Shown here: piece by piece, positions 47,563-57,257 of the stretch
How the letters are laid out: each line of letters begins with the position of its first letter
Numbering within the stretch: the first letter of the stretch is position 1
The notes under the pieces: model-generated
The model's database searches: none
The model's input: only the letters and a program-made list of their open reading frames with translations
What the model was told of the DNA's origin: nothing
NCBI GenBank assembly: GCA_900539455.1
Contig: UQCD01000006.1
Coordinates: 32,663-96,662, forward strand
Source of the DNA: an uncultured Eubacteriales bacterium
Lineage (GTDB): Bacteria > Bacillota > Clostridia > Lachnospirales > Lachnospiraceae
Length of the DNA: 64,000 nucleotides
Direction: 5' to 3'
Translations under genes and position numbers: made by a program

Positions 47563-48639
47563 ATGAAATACATATTTAATAAAACTATAGGTGGAAGCTA
47601 TGAAAGAAAACTGCCTGTTATGAATATGAAAAGATGTACAATAGCAGCAGTTTTATTGGCACTTTTTATACCAACAATACTAATAACCAATATTGTTTTT
47701 TTAAACCAGACATTAATCAGACCAGAATACAACAAGTATTTAGGCAGTATTTTACTAATATCAGTGGTATTTCTGTTTGTAAGAGTTTTAGTAGGCTCAA
47801 AATATGAATATAGAAGATTTTATGGAATTATATATAGGAGCTTTTTAATAATTTGTAGTGGCTTTATGATATTGTTATGTAATAGTTATTTTAGAATAGA
47901 GGGTAGTCTGTTTTACTATTTTCTAACAATGCTGTTTTTTGCTATTATACCTGTATTTAATGTTGGTGAACTTTTGTTTTCCGAAGCAATAGTTATTGCA
48001 TTTATGGCGTATCTAATAGGAACAAACAAGGCAGTAGTGTCAGTTGTATCACAAATTCTAATTTTTAACTTTGCAAGAATTATAGTTACAGTATGGAAAT
48101 ATGCTATTGTAGCAAGAGGCTTTAGAGCTAAAATGGCTGTGGAAAATTCGCCAGAGTATGTTACAAGGGACTTGGTTACAGGTTTTCTTAATACAGCAGG
48201 CCTTAACCGCCGTATGGAAATCATGTGGGATGTGTGCAGAAGAAACAAGGTTTCCTGTGGAGCAATGACTATGGATATATCATATCTTGTTTCAGAATAT
48301 GAAATCTATGGATTTGAAAGTGCTGACGAATGTATAAAAGATATTGCAGATAATGTGAGAAAAACATTAAGAGATAAGACAGATATATTTGCCAGAACCG
48401 GAAAGTATCGCTTTACAATAGTGGCGTGCGATAAAAACCAGACAGAGCTGTTGCTTATGGCAAAAAAGCTGCAATATAATCTTGAGTGTGGAAAGTATAC
48501 AAATATTGGAATTGTGCTTCTAAAGGACACAAGGAAGGATACATATGCAAATATTCTAAAGGTAGCCAATAATTCCTTAAGAGTAGCAAAACAGTCAGAT
48601 GCTGGAGCTATTGCATATGGAAGAAAACTTGTCAGATAG
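47563..48639 (+). CDS. Membrane protein with degenerate GGDEF domain
   Basis: A 358-residue protein. About five or six spans (residues 25-185) precede a domain with DLVTGFLNTAGLNRRMEIM, MTMDISYL and a final ANNSLRVAKQSDAGAIA, clearly a GGDEF fold. At the active site the sequence is RTGKYRF instead of GGDEF, so cyclase activity should be lost; it may be a receptor or regulator. ATG 47563 with AAGGA upstream is the likely start (an in-frame ATG follows at codon 23). Next to a hydroxyacid dehydrogenase and an EAL protein. Confidence 0.72.
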   Translation: MKYIFNKTIGGSYERKLPVMNMKRCTIAAVLLALFIPTILITNIVFLNQTLIRPEYNKYLGSILLISVVFLFVRVLVGSKYEYRRFYGIIYRSFLIICSGFMILLCNSYFRIEGSLFYYFLTMLFFAIIPVFNVGELLFSEAIVIAFMAYLIGTNKAVVSVVSQILIFNFARIIVTVWKYAIVARGFRAKMAVENSPEYVTRDLVTGFLNTAGLNRRMEIMWDVCRRNKVSCGAMTMDISYLVSEYEIYGFESADECIKDIADNVRKTLRDKTDIFARTGKYRFTIVACDKNQTELLLMAKKLQYNLECGKYTNIGIVLLKDTRKDTYANILKVANNSLRVAKQSDAGAIAYGRKLVR

Positions 48640-48656
48640 TACAGAAAGGACGATTT

Positions 48657-49616
48657 ATGGGTAAAAGACCAAAAATAGTAATAACAGATGGAAAGACTAT
48701 TGCTGAGGATAGAGAGTTTTTTAAGCCTCTTGAAGAAATTGGTGATTTAACAGTATATGATTTGTCAACAGAGGAGGAAATAATAGAAAGAATAAAGGAC
48801 TGTGACATTATACTTTGCAATAAAAATCAGTTTAATGAAGCAAATCTTAAATATGCTTCAAACCTAAAATATATTGGATTATTTGCTACAGGCTACAATA
48901 ATATTGACATTGAATATTGTAAAAAGAAAAATATAACAGTATGTAATGCTGGCTCATATTCTACAGATGCAGTAGCACAGCATACCTTTGCACTCATTTT
49001 AAACTTTTTTAGTAAAGTAAGAGAATATGCTAATTTTTGTGACGAGGGTGGCTGGCAAAAAAGTGAGGTGTTTTCTCCATTTATATATCAGATGAATGAA
49101 ATGGCAGGAAAAACCATAGGTATTGTTGGCTACGGACATATTGGCAAAAGGGTAGGCGACCTTGCCAAAGCCTTTGGAATGAAGGTGCTTGCAACTGCAA
49201 GAAGCAAAAAAAGTGATGAAGGTGTAACCTTTGTAGATTTAGAAACACTTATAAAAAATTCAGATGTAGTAACAGTGCATTGTCCGCTTAATAAGCAGTC
49301 AAATAAAATGTTTAATGAAAAGACTTTTAAAATGTTTAAGAACAGTGCATACTTTGTTAATACTGCCAGAGGCGGCATAATTGACGAGAGAGCTTTGGCA
49401 AATGCTTTAAACAATGGAGATTTGGCAGGAGCGGCAGTAGACTGCCTGACAGTTGAGCCGATGAGTAGGGATTGTGCATTAATGGGTGCAAAAAATATTA
49501 CCTTTACGCCTCATGTGGCATGGGCTATGGAGGAAACCAGAAACAGATTGTTGTTAATTGTAATTGACAATATTAAAAATTATTTGAAGGGTATACCTAC
49601 AAATGTAATAGTTTAA
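48657..49616 (+). CDS. D-2-hydroxyacid dehydrogenase
   Basis: A 319-residue NAD-dependent dehydrogenase. The Rossmann motif GIVGYGHIGKRV is at about 145-156, NTARGGIIDERAL carries the catalytic Arg, VDCLTVEP the Glu and TPHVAWAM the His. Similar to hydroxypyruvate/glycerate or glyoxylate reductases; the 2-oxoacid substrate is not determined. AGAAAGGACG precedes ATG 48657, 17 bases after the degenerate GGDEF gene. Confidence 0.92.
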   Translation: MGKRPKIVITDGKTIAEDREFFKPLEEIGDLTVYDLSTEEEIIERIKDCDIILCNKNQFNEANLKYASNLKYIGLFATGYNNIDIEYCKKKNITVCNAGSYSTDAVAQHTFALILNFFSKVREYANFCDEGGWQKSEVFSPFIYQMNEMAGKTIGIVGYGHIGKRVGDLAKAFGMKVLATARSKKSDEGVTFVDLETLIKNSDVVTVHCPLNKQSNKMFNEKTFKMFKNSAYFVNTARGGIIDERALANALNNGDLAGAAVDCLTVEPMSRDCALMGAKNITFTPHVAWAMEETRNRLLLIVIDNIKNYLKGIPTNVIV

Positions 49617-49720
49617 TAAGTACAGCTATTTACAACAAATAGAATGACAATTATGTGGAAATATGGTATCATATAAGAATAAGAAGTGTGAACAGTATCA
49701 GAGGTAATAGGAGTGATTTG

Positions 49721-51673
49721 ATGCATCCAATTATTAATTATGACATTTGTGCCGTTATTATATATTTGGTTTTGATTGGCACAATGATATTAAAGAAAAT
49801 GACTCATGGTACTGATAATAAAGTATTTTTGCTGTTCTTATTTGTAGGAGCTGTAGATTCTATTTTTAGCCTCTCTACTTCGTTGTGGATAAGAAATGTA
49901 GGAACAAATCAATCAGCTATTATAGTTGCTTTGCAATGGACCTATCTGGCAATACGAAATTTGCAGGGACTTATGTATGCTGTGTACATTGTTGCTATAA
50001 CCGATACATGGCATAAACTTAAGAAACACAAAATAGGTGCTGCTTTGTTATTAATACCATATATATTAGTAGTAATTCTACTATTTATAAACAATTTTAC
50101 ACATAGTATATTCTATTTTGATAATACTTTAGGATATGTGCGCGGATATTTGTTTTTTATATTATATGTTTTAGCTGCAACCTATATTGTATTTGGAATA
50201 ATATATATTATTAAATATAGAAAATTAGTCAGAAAAGATAAGATAATAGCCATTACACTTATGGTTCCTTTTACAGTAATAGCAATGCTTGTCCAATATT
50301 ATAATACTGCTATATCGGTAGAAATGTTTGCTGGTGCCGTAGCTACGCTGATTATTTTTATTATGGTACAAAGACCGGAGGATTATATTGAGCCGTATAC
50401 AGGCTTTAAAAATGATGAAACCTACAAAGAGGACATAAAAAGATATTATGGTAGTGAAAAGTATGTAGATATTATTATCTTCAACATTAAAAATTATGAA
50501 TCAATAATTTCTATGATGGGCTATGAAAAAGAGCCTGTCTGGCTTAAAATCATTAGTGAAAGAATTATTAGCTGTCTTGGAAAGCGAATAGGCTTAGCTA
50601 ACATATATTATCTTGGCAGGGGAATGTTCAGACTGGTTGTGAGTGGTAGAAATATGAAATATACAAAGCAGATAGCCGAAAATATAAAAAGTGCCTTTAA
50701 GGAAAATATACAGTTTTATAAATCCCATATAAATATAGTATCCACTGTATGTGTAGTGCAAAATTTTGTTGACATTAAAAGCTACAGAAAATTTAGCTGG
50801 TTTGATAATGAGGTAGAAAAGGTTGTTCCATATTCAGGAAATGTGGTATGGGCAAAGGATATATTATCGAAAAATCATATTTTCATCAGTGATAAGATTG
50901 ACAGTATAATAGAAGCAGCAATGGCAAACCAATGCTTAGAGGTATACTATCAGCCTATATACTCCATAAAGCACAATGATTTCCATTCGGCAGAAGCTTT
51001 GCTTAGATTAAAGGACCCGGAATATGGATTTATACCACCAGATGTATTTATTCCTGCCGCAGAGAAAAGTGGAGCTATATATAGAATTGGTGATTTCGTT
51101 TTTGAAGAGGTTTGTAAATTTGTTGCCAGTGAGCAATTTAAAACAAGTGGACTAAAATATATTGAAGTAAATCTTTCTACTGCACAATGTATGCAAAGTG
51201 AAATGGCAGACAATCTGATTAATATAATGAAAAAGTACAATGTGAGTGCTGAACAAATCAATTTAGAGATTACAGAAACAGTAGCAAGCTATGACCAGAA
51301 TGTAATGATGGACAACATCGAAAAGCTTATCCAGAATGGTTTTTCTTTCTCTTTGGATGATTATGGTACAGGATATTCAAATATAAAGAGAGTTGCTTCA
51401 CTTCCACTTAATATTATTAAACTAGACAAAACCTTCGTAAATATGGAAGAAAATCCAAAAATGTGGATTATACTTAAAAATACAATCCAGATGATTAAGG
51501 AAATGAACCTTAAAATAGTGATTGAAGGTGTAGAAACAAGGAGAATGGCAGAAAAGTTCAGAGAGCTGGATTGTGAATATATACAAGGCTATTATTACTC
51601 AAAGCCAGTTCCACAAAAAGAATTTATAGAGTTCTTAGCTAAACATAAAAAAGAAAAAGCTTTTGACAAATGA
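49721..51673 (+). CDS. Membrane EAL-domain c-di-GMP phosphodiesterase with degenerate GGDEF
   Basis: A 650-residue protein. ATG 49721 is chosen (AGGAG upstream) as the first good start before the first membrane span. Seven or so spans (about 10-230) resemble a 7TM sensor module. A degenerate GGDEF region (YLGRGMFRLVV at the active site position) follows. The EAL domain has EALLRL, LEITETVASYD, SLDDYGTGYSN, IIKLDKTFV, VIEGVET and QGYYYSKP, all metal and catalytic positions intact, so hydrolysis of c-di-GMP is likely. It opposes the cyclase at 23746. Confidence 0.88.
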   Translation: MHPIINYDICAVIIYLVLIGTMILKKMTHGTDNKVFLLFLFVGAVDSIFSLSTSLWIRNVGTNQSAIIVALQWTYLAIRNLQGLMYAVYIVAITDTWHKLKKHKIGAALLLIPYILVVILLFINNFTHSIFYFDNTLGYVRGYLFFILYVLAATYIVFGIIYIIKYRKLVRKDKIIAITLMVPFTVIAMLVQYYNTAISVEMFAGAVATLIIFIMVQRPEDYIEPYTGFKNDETYKEDIKRYYGSEKYVDIIIFNIKNYESIISMMGYEKEPVWLKIISERIISCLGKRIGLANIYYLGRGMFRLVVSGRNMKYTKQIAENIKSAFKENIQFYKSHINIVSTVCVVQNFVDIKSYRKFSWFDNEVEKVVPYSGNVVWAKDILSKNHIFISDKIDSIIEAAMANQCLEVYYQPIYSIKHNDFHSAEALLRLKDPEYGFIPPDVFIPAAEKSGAIYRIGDFVFEEVCKFVASEQFKTSGLKYIEVNLSTAQCMQSEMADNLINIMKKYNVSAEQINLEITETVASYDQNVMMDNIEKLIQNGFSFSLDDYGTGYSNIKRVASLPLNIIKLDKTFVNMEENPKMWIILKNTIQMIKEMNLKIVIEGVETRRMAEKFRELDCEYIQGYYYSKPVPQKEFIEFLAKHKKEKAFDK

Positions 51674-51708
51674 AAAAATTTAAGGTAAAATCTCAATTAT
51701 CGAGTAGC

Positions 51709-51745
51709 GAAAGCGTAAATCCAGATTTGGATTTACGCTTTTTTT
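51709..51745 (+). terminator. Terminator after the EAL-domain gene
   Basis: AAGCGTAAATCC and GGATTTACGCTT form a 12-bp stem with loop AGATTT and a T-run. Confidence 0.92.
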
Positions 51746-51830
51746 ATGTATTCATTTGACTGCTGTTAATTAAGTAAGCACAATAAACATTAAAGCTGCC
51801 TCGATAATAAATAGAAGAGAGGAAGAAGCA

Positions 51831-53216
51831 ATGTCTGAAATTAAGACAAACAAAATGGGTAGCGATGATATTAAAAAGGTAATGTTAAAAATGGGAATAC
51901 CAATGATTTTATCAATGGTGTTACAAGCGTGCTATAATATAGTTGATAGTATGTTCGTAGCAAGAATATCAGATACAGGCGATATTAAGCACGCAGGAGA
52001 ATTAGCAGTTAATGCCCTTACTTTGGCATTTCCAGTTCAGATGATTATTGTTGCACTTAGTATAGGAACAGGTGTTGGAGCAAATGCACTATTAGCTAAG
52101 TATTTAGGACAAAAGGATAAAACAAATGTTGCCAAAACTGCTGGAAACAGTATAGTATTGGCATTTGTAATATATATATTATTTTTATTATTTGGATTTT
52201 TGGGAACAGATATATATTTAAAAACCCAGACAAATAATGCAGTTATTTTAGATATGGGAAATACCTACCTAAAAATATGTTGTGTAGGCTCTTTTGGAAT
52301 TGTATTCTTTTCAATTTATGAAAAGCTATTACAATCTACAGGTAAAACAATATTTTCCACTATAGCACAGGTAGCAGGCGCAATTACAAATATAGTGTTA
52401 GACCCTATACTTATATTTGGATACTTTGGCTTGCCACAGATGGGTGTAAAGGGAGCGGCCTATGCAACTATAATTGGACAAATAGTATCAATGGTTATTG
52501 CAATGGTATTTCATTATACTAAAAATAAAGAGGTAGAAAGCAGACTTACATACTTGAAACTTAATATAAAAATTGTAAAGGAGATATATACTGTTGGGCT
52601 ACCAGCAATTATTATGCAGGCGTTAATGTCCTTTATGACATATGGAGTTAATATAATATTTAAAAATGTATCAACAGAGGCAGTTACAGCATATGGTATT
52701 TTTTATAAAATCCAGCAGTTTGTATTTTTTGCTGCCTTTGGATTAAGAGATGCAATAACACCTATAGTTGCCTTTAATTACGGAATGGGAAGCAAAAGCC
52801 GAGTTAAAGAGGGCATAAGGTACGGAATTATCTATGTTGAAATAATAATGCTTTTTGGAATTGCTATTCTGGAAATATTCGCAGATCCAATGGCAGGGTG
52901 GTTTAATTTATCAGGGGAAACAGCAAAACTGTGTGTGTATGCTATGAGAATAATAGCAGCAGGCTTTTTGTTTGCAGGAACAAATATTGCATTGCAGGGT
53001 GTGTTTCAGGCAATGGGAGATGGCTTAGCATCCTTAGTGGTTTCACTGCTTAGATTGCTGATTGTAGTACTTCCTTTAGCAAAGGTGTTTACATTAGTGG
53101 CAAATGCTTCTTTTGCAATATGGTTTGCTTTTCCTATAGCAGAATTAGTTGCCTTTGTGGTAGCCATATTTTTAGCAATTCGTATGAAGAAAAAGAGAAT
53201 AGAGGTTATGGAATAA
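51831..53216 (+). CDS. MATE family multidrug/cation antiporter
   Basis: A 461-residue protein with 12 spans, N-terminal GIPMILSMVLQACYNIVDSMFVARI and QAMGDGLASLVVSLLRLLIVV, typical of the NorM/DinF-like MATE branch. It probably exports cationic compounds driven by Na+ or H+. It has AGAGGAAG upstream and stands alone as a transcription unit. Confidence 0.9.
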   Translation: MSEIKTNKMGSDDIKKVMLKMGIPMILSMVLQACYNIVDSMFVARISDTGDIKHAGELAVNALTLAFPVQMIIVALSIGTGVGANALLAKYLGQKDKTNVAKTAGNSIVLAFVIYILFLLFGFLGTDIYLKTQTNNAVILDMGNTYLKICCVGSFGIVFFSIYEKLLQSTGKTIFSTIAQVAGAITNIVLDPILIFGYFGLPQMGVKGAAYATIIGQIVSMVIAMVFHYTKNKEVESRLTYLKLNIKIVKEIYTVGLPAIIMQALMSFMTYGVNIIFKNVSTEAVTAYGIFYKIQQFVFFAAFGLRDAITPIVAFNYGMGSKSRVKEGIRYGIIYVEIIMLFGIAILEIFADPMAGWFNLSGETAKLCVYAMRIIAAGFLFAGTNIALQGVFQAMGDGLASLVVSLLRLLIVVLPLAKVFTLVANASFAIWFAFPIAELVAFVVAIFLAIRMKKKRIEVME

Positions 53217-53373
53217 GCTGTTGTATGAATCCTCTATTTTGTTTGATGCTATTAGTTTAGCCATAAGTATAAAGAAATATTAGAAAAGTGCCGATACACA
53301 ACACGTAATATTATGTGTAGAAAAAGGATTTTTTACGCTACTGGTGTGACAAAGCAATCATGGAGGATTTATT

Positions 53374-54285
53374 ATGAATGTTAAACTTGTAAGAAATGAT
53401 AATATATCTAATGGATATTCTAAAAAGGTAAATGACCAAAATCAGAATAAAAAGCATAAAAACAGATATTTTGTTGGGCAAGACAATACAGAGGATACTA
53501 AAAGTCTAGTAAGTGAAAAAAGAACAAAGGCTAGACAAAAGGCTAGAAAGCTGATAGATAGTGCTTGGAAAACAGAAAATAAGGTCAGTGATGGCATAGA
53601 TAGTATGCGTAGTGAGCATACAAATGCTCTAAAGGATATAAAATTTTCATCTGATATGTTAAAGGATATAGAAAATACCAAGGAGCAGCTAAGAAAAGAA
53701 TATGGAGTGGAATTAGACTCACAGGAGCAAAAGGATTTAGAAATTTTACAGAAAAAGCAGGACAGCAAAAATAAGCTGGATGTAGGTAGTTTTACTGATG
53801 AGGAAATGGACAGACTTAAGGAGCTTGAGGGTACACCTCTTACAGAGTATCAAAAGGCAGTTTTAGAGCTTAATGATACAGCAAGGGAATATAAGGATGT
53901 TGTATCAAAGGGTGATACAACCTTGCAGAATATTACAGGAAGTATAAGTCAGGCAAAGATTGAACAGCTAAAGCTAAGAGCTGTACAAAAGGCAAATAAG
54001 GCAGCAGAGCAGGTTATAGAGGCTGCCAGTGATGAGATAACAGGAATGTTAAGACAAGAGGCAGTAGATAAGGTTGAAGAAACACAGCAGGAGGAGAAGG
54101 AAAAGGCAGAGAAGAAGGAGGAGGAACAGCAGGCTAAGGAGGAACAGTTAGACAAAATAGAAGAGAAAAATAAGGAAAATGAAAAGACAATACAGGATGT
54201 TCAAGAGGAAATTAAAAAGATTAAAAAGCAAAATAATCTTACAGATGATGATTTAAAGGGAATAGATATAGATTATATGTTTTAA
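53374..54285 (+). CDS. Coiled-coil hypothetical protein
   Basis: A 303-residue soluble, very charged protein of no recognised family. Residues about 50-70 (KRTKARQKARKLIDSAWK) and 78-110 carry a basic-helix pattern, and residues 225-290 are a continuous Glu/Lys/Gln-rich coiled coil (EETQQEEKEKAEKKEEEQ). GGAGG is 7 bases before ATG 53374. Proteins with this layout seem to occur in Lachnospiraceae; a structural or scaffold role is only a guess. Confidence 0.7.
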   Translation: MNVKLVRNDNISNGYSKKVNDQNQNKKHKNRYFVGQDNTEDTKSLVSEKRTKARQKARKLIDSAWKTENKVSDGIDSMRSEHTNALKDIKFSSDMLKDIENTKEQLRKEYGVELDSQEQKDLEILQKKQDSKNKLDVGSFTDEEMDRLKELEGTPLTEYQKAVLELNDTAREYKDVVSKGDTTLQNITGSISQAKIEQLKLRAVQKANKAAEQVIEAASDEITGMLRQEAVDKVEETQQEEKEKAEKKEEEQQAKEEQLDKIEEKNKENEKTIQDVQEEIKKIKKQNNLTDDDLKGIDIDYMF

Positions 54286-54294
54286 TTAAATAAA

Positions 54295-54390
54295 AATTGA
54301 AGGATATGGAATAAAGGATAAAGGATATAGAATATGGGATAAAGAACGAGGGATTAAGAATAGGGGATTAAAAATAAATGATAAAGTGAA
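54295..54390. repeat. Degenerate GGATAAA-type purine repeat tract
   Basis: About seven imperfect copies of GGATA-(T/A)-(G/A)-AATA-type units follow one another (for example GGATATGGAATA, GGATAAAGGATA, GGGATAAAG, GGGGATTAAAA). It lies between the coiled-coil gene and the convergent upp terminator. Confidence 0.4.
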
Positions 54391-54400
54391 AAAGAATAAC

Positions 54401-54470
54401 CCTAGTGATAGTGCTGTCTGGCAATTATGTAATTGTATATCAGGCAATATTATCACTGGGGTTTAATTTT
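54401..54470. terminator. Bidirectional terminator between convergent genes
   Basis: AACCCTAGTGATA and TATCACTGGGGTT form the outer stem, with an inner GCCTGATATA-like hairpin region. On the plus strand TTTAATTTT follows, on the minus strand ATTCTTTTT, so it can end both the 53374 gene and upp. Confidence 0.65.
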
Positions 54471-54506
54471 GTGCTAAAGCTTTATGCTGCAAAATTTCAT
54501 ACAGTA

Positions 54507-55136
54507 TTATTTTGTGCCGAAAATTCTATCACCAGCATCTCCAAGACCTGGGCAGATGTAAGCGTGTTCATTTAACTGTCTGTCAACATGACCTACATAG
54601 ATTTGAATGTCTGGGTGGTCATGTTTAAGTCTTTCAAGACCTTCTGGTGCAGCAATAATACACATAAATTTTATGTTTTTGCCACCGTGCTGTTTAATGA
54701 AATCAATAGCCTCAGAGCCAGAACCACCAGTTGCAAGCATAGGGTCAACAACTAAAATAGTTCTCTGGTCAATAGGCTCAGGTAGTTTGCAGTAATATTC
54801 GTGTGGCTCGTGGGTTTCAGGGTCACGATAAAGACCAATGTGACCAACCTTTGCAGATGGAACTAAGCTAAGGATACCACCTACCATACCAAGACCAGCT
54901 CTAAGAATAGGAACTACTGCTAACTTTTTACCAGCAATAACTGGTGACATACAGGTTTCAATAGGGGTTTTTATTTCAATTTCCTCTGTAGGAAGGTCAC
55001 GCAATGCCTCAAAGCCCATAAGCATTGCTATCTCTTCAACTAAAGTACGAAACTCATTTGTACCTGTGCGTTCATCTCTTAGTCTGGAAATCTTATGCTG
55101 AATAAGAGGATGATCCATTATTTTTACATTATCCAT
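54507..55136 (-). CDS. upp: Uracil phosphoribosyltransferase
   Basis: A 209-residue salvage enzyme making UMP from uracil and [26 protein letters not shown] starts the protein; [12 protein letters not shown] and the PRPP-binding [19 protein letters not shown] are intact. A CTTGGAGGAATT ribosome site is visible on the minus strand. Divergent from the uracil permease gene. Confidence 0.96.
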   Translation of the reverse strand: MDNVKIMDHPLIQHKISRLRDERTGTNEFRTLVEEIAMLMGFEALRDLPTEEIEIKTPIETCMSPVIAGKKLAVVPILRAGLGMVGGILSLVPSAKVGHIGLYRDPETHEPHEYYCKLPEPIDQRTILVVDPMLATGGSGSEAIDFIKQHGGKNIKFMCIIAAPEGLERLKHDHPDIQIYVGHVDRQLNEHAYICPGLGDAGDRIFGTK

Positions 55137-55259
55137 TTTAATTCCTCCAAGATAAATTCTTACCTTAAATTTTAGTTTAAATAGTAGTAATAGTCAACAA
55201 ATAAAACCGATTAAATGACGATTTTTAAGATATAAATACTGGAAATTTAAAGAAATATA

Positions 55260-55288
55260 TTGTCAAATACATAGATAATTATTATACT
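55260..55288 (+). promoter_or_regulatory. Promoter of the uracil permease gene
   Basis: TTGTCA (55260) and TATACT (55283) with a 17-base spacer. Confidence 0.55.
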
Positions 55289-55355
55289 TCTATATAGTGG
55301 GCAATTATGGACAAAATACAAGTAAGGATTGCCAAAAGAGAAAGGAAAAAGCAAT

Positions 55356-56699
55356 ATGAATGAACAAAAAGCAATTCGTGATGCAAGGGTATTAGGCATA
55401 CCTAAAATGCTGCTGTTGGGACTACAGCATATGTTTGCAATGTTTGGCGCAACAATTTTAGTTCCAATTTTAGTTAATCAATACTTTGGACAGGAAGTAT
55501 TATCTATCCAGGTAACATTAGTCTGTGCAGGTGTTGGTACATTATTATTTCACTTTATCTCAAAGGGAAAGGTACCTGCATTTTTAGGTTCATCCTTTGC
55601 ATTTCTAGGTGGATTTGAAACCATAGCAAATCTTAACACAGGAATATACAAGGATATGCCTGCATCAGAAAAGCTTTCCTATGCCTGCGGTGGTATAGTA
55701 GTAGCTGGTTTGCTTTACCTTGTTTTAGCACTTGTTATTAAGCTTGTAGGGGTAAAGAAAGTTATGAGATTTTTACCTCCGGTAGTTACGGGACCTATTA
55801 TTATATGTATTGGTTTGTCATTAGCATCTTCAGCAGTTACAAACGCATCAAGCAACTGGCTGATTGCTATTGCAGCCTTTGCAATTATAGTAATATTTAA
55901 TATATGGGGAAAAGGTATGTTTAAAATCATTCCAATTCTTTTAAGTGTAGTGATTTCATACTTATTTGCATTAGTATTGCATGGATGTGGTATTACAAAT
56001 CCAGGTGGCTCAGAAATTCTTAACTTTTCAAGTATAGAGGCTGCAAAGTGGTTTAGCTTACAGCCATTTGAATTATGTAAGTTTGATATTACAGCTATAT
56101 TAGTTATGGCACCTATTGCCATTGCTACTATGATGGAGCATATAGGAGATATGTCAGCTATCTCTGCAACAGTTGGCGAAAAATATATTGAGGACCCAGG
56201 CTTACACAGAACTTTAATTGGAGATGGTTTAGCAACCTCGCTTTCAGGTCTTGTTGGTGGACCAGCAAATACAACCTATGGTGAAAATACAGGTGTATTA
56301 GAGCTTAGTAGAGTACACGACCCTAGAGTAATAAGAATAGCAGCAATTTATGCTATTATACTTAGCTTTTTCCCTAAGATTTCGGGAGTTATAGGAACAA
56401 TACCAAGCTCAATAATTGGTGGTATCAGCTTTATTCTTTACGGAATGATTGCTGCAAATGGTGTTAGAAATGTTGTTGAAAATCAGGTAGACTTTACAAA
56501 ATCAAGAAACCTTATTATTGCAGCTACAATTCTTGTAAGTGGCTTAGGCTTTGGCAGTGGTATTACTATCAATATAGGCTCGACCTCTATTACATTAACA
56601 GCACTTGCTATAGCAGCAATTTTAGGTATTTTATTAAATGCAATTCTTCCTGGAAGAGATTACGATTTTGACACAGATATTAAGAAAAAAGAAAGTTAA
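55356..56699 (+). CDS. uraA: Uracil/xanthine permease (NCS2 family)
   Basis: A 447-residue symporter with 14 predicted spans. GLQHMFAMFGATILVPILV is the NCS2 N-terminal signature; GGPANTTYGENTGVLELSR is the conserved substrate-site segment. ATG 55356 has AAAGGA upstream. It imports uracil for the Upp enzyme. The gene is divergent from upp, with both in the pyrimidine salvage pathway. Confidence 0.9.
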   Translation: MNEQKAIRDARVLGIPKMLLLGLQHMFAMFGATILVPILVNQYFGQEVLSIQVTLVCAGVGTLLFHFISKGKVPAFLGSSFAFLGGFETIANLNTGIYKDMPASEKLSYACGGIVVAGLLYLVLALVIKLVGVKKVMRFLPPVVTGPIIICIGLSLASSAVTNASSNWLIAIAAFAIIVIFNIWGKGMFKIIPILLSVVISYLFALVLHGCGITNPGGSEILNFSSIEAAKWFSLQPFELCKFDITAILVMAPIAIATMMEHIGDMSAISATVGEKYIEDPGLHRTLIGDGLATSLSGLVGGPANTTYGENTGVLELSRVHDPRVIRIAAIYAIILSFFPKISGVIGTIPSSIIGGISFILYGMIAANGVRNVVENQVDFTKSRNLIIAATILVSGLGFGSGITINIGSTSITLTALAIAAILGILLNAILPGRDYDFDTDIKKKES

Positions 56700-56778
56700 A
56701 ATATATCATATAAAGTGATTAAAATTAATCATTTTCAAACTATATTTTTTATGTTACCATATGACCATAAGTTAAAAG

Positions 56779-57020
56779 CAATGAAGAGGAATAGTAGTTT
56801 TCCTAGTTTTTTAAGAGAGTCATTGGTTGGTGGAAAATGATAAAACGAAGTTTGCGAACTCGCCTTGAAGCTGCCTTGGTGAAATAACAGTAGCTAAGGA
56901 CGCGGGCCCTGCGTTATAGGGGAAGGACATGATGGTGTCTAAAGTGCATGATTAAATCATGAAGTAGAGTGGTACCGCGATTATTCGTCTCTACAGCAAA
57001 AGCTGTAGAGGCGTTTTTTT
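56779..57020 (+). promoter_or_regulatory. T-box leader, leucine-type (CUC specifier), with terminator
   Basis: The stem I start CAATGAAGAGGAATAGTAG and the specifier region GCGAACTCGCCTTGAAG are typical; CTC at 56859-56861 reads as the specifier and means Leu. The T-box AGAGTGGTACCGCG is at 56966-56979, with TGGT matching an A discriminator as in tRNA-Leu. A terminator follows at 56986-57020 (CTCTACAGC-AAAA-GCTGTAGAG, T-run). Uncharged tRNA-Leu should favour the antiterminator and turn on the LeuA gene at 57341. Confidence 0.93.
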
Positions 57021-57075
57021 ATATGGTGACAAGTCAAGCGCCGCCACCTTTCATAAAAAACGCATATTAACCATA

Positions 57076-57257
57076 GTCAATATGCTCGTTTTAATGTGTA
57101 TCGTATTCATATGGAACTTGTGCTTGCACAAAGTGACATATGGATATGATGCACAAGGTGCTTGCAGTATAGGCTATATGAAAATAAAAGTTTTTGCCAT
57201 GCAAGCACAGCGAGCATTTGACGACCACTAATAAGCGAGCAGCTTTGCTACGAGCTT
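57076..57257 (+). ncRNA. Structured repeat RNA element, copy 2
   Basis: The closing stem is GTCAATATGCTCG (57076-57088) with CGAGCATTTGAC (57211-57222). The 18-bp hairpin has arms 57096-57113 and 57137-57154, with three G-U or U-G pairs that read only on the plus strand. The loop is nearly identical to copy 1, differing at GG/AA only. The second stem is GTGCTTGCA/TGCAAGCAC (57158-57166, 57200-57208). The downstream hairpin 57233-57257 has the same GA/GA internal loop. It lies between the T-box terminator and the LeuA gene and fills the gap. Confidence 0.75.
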
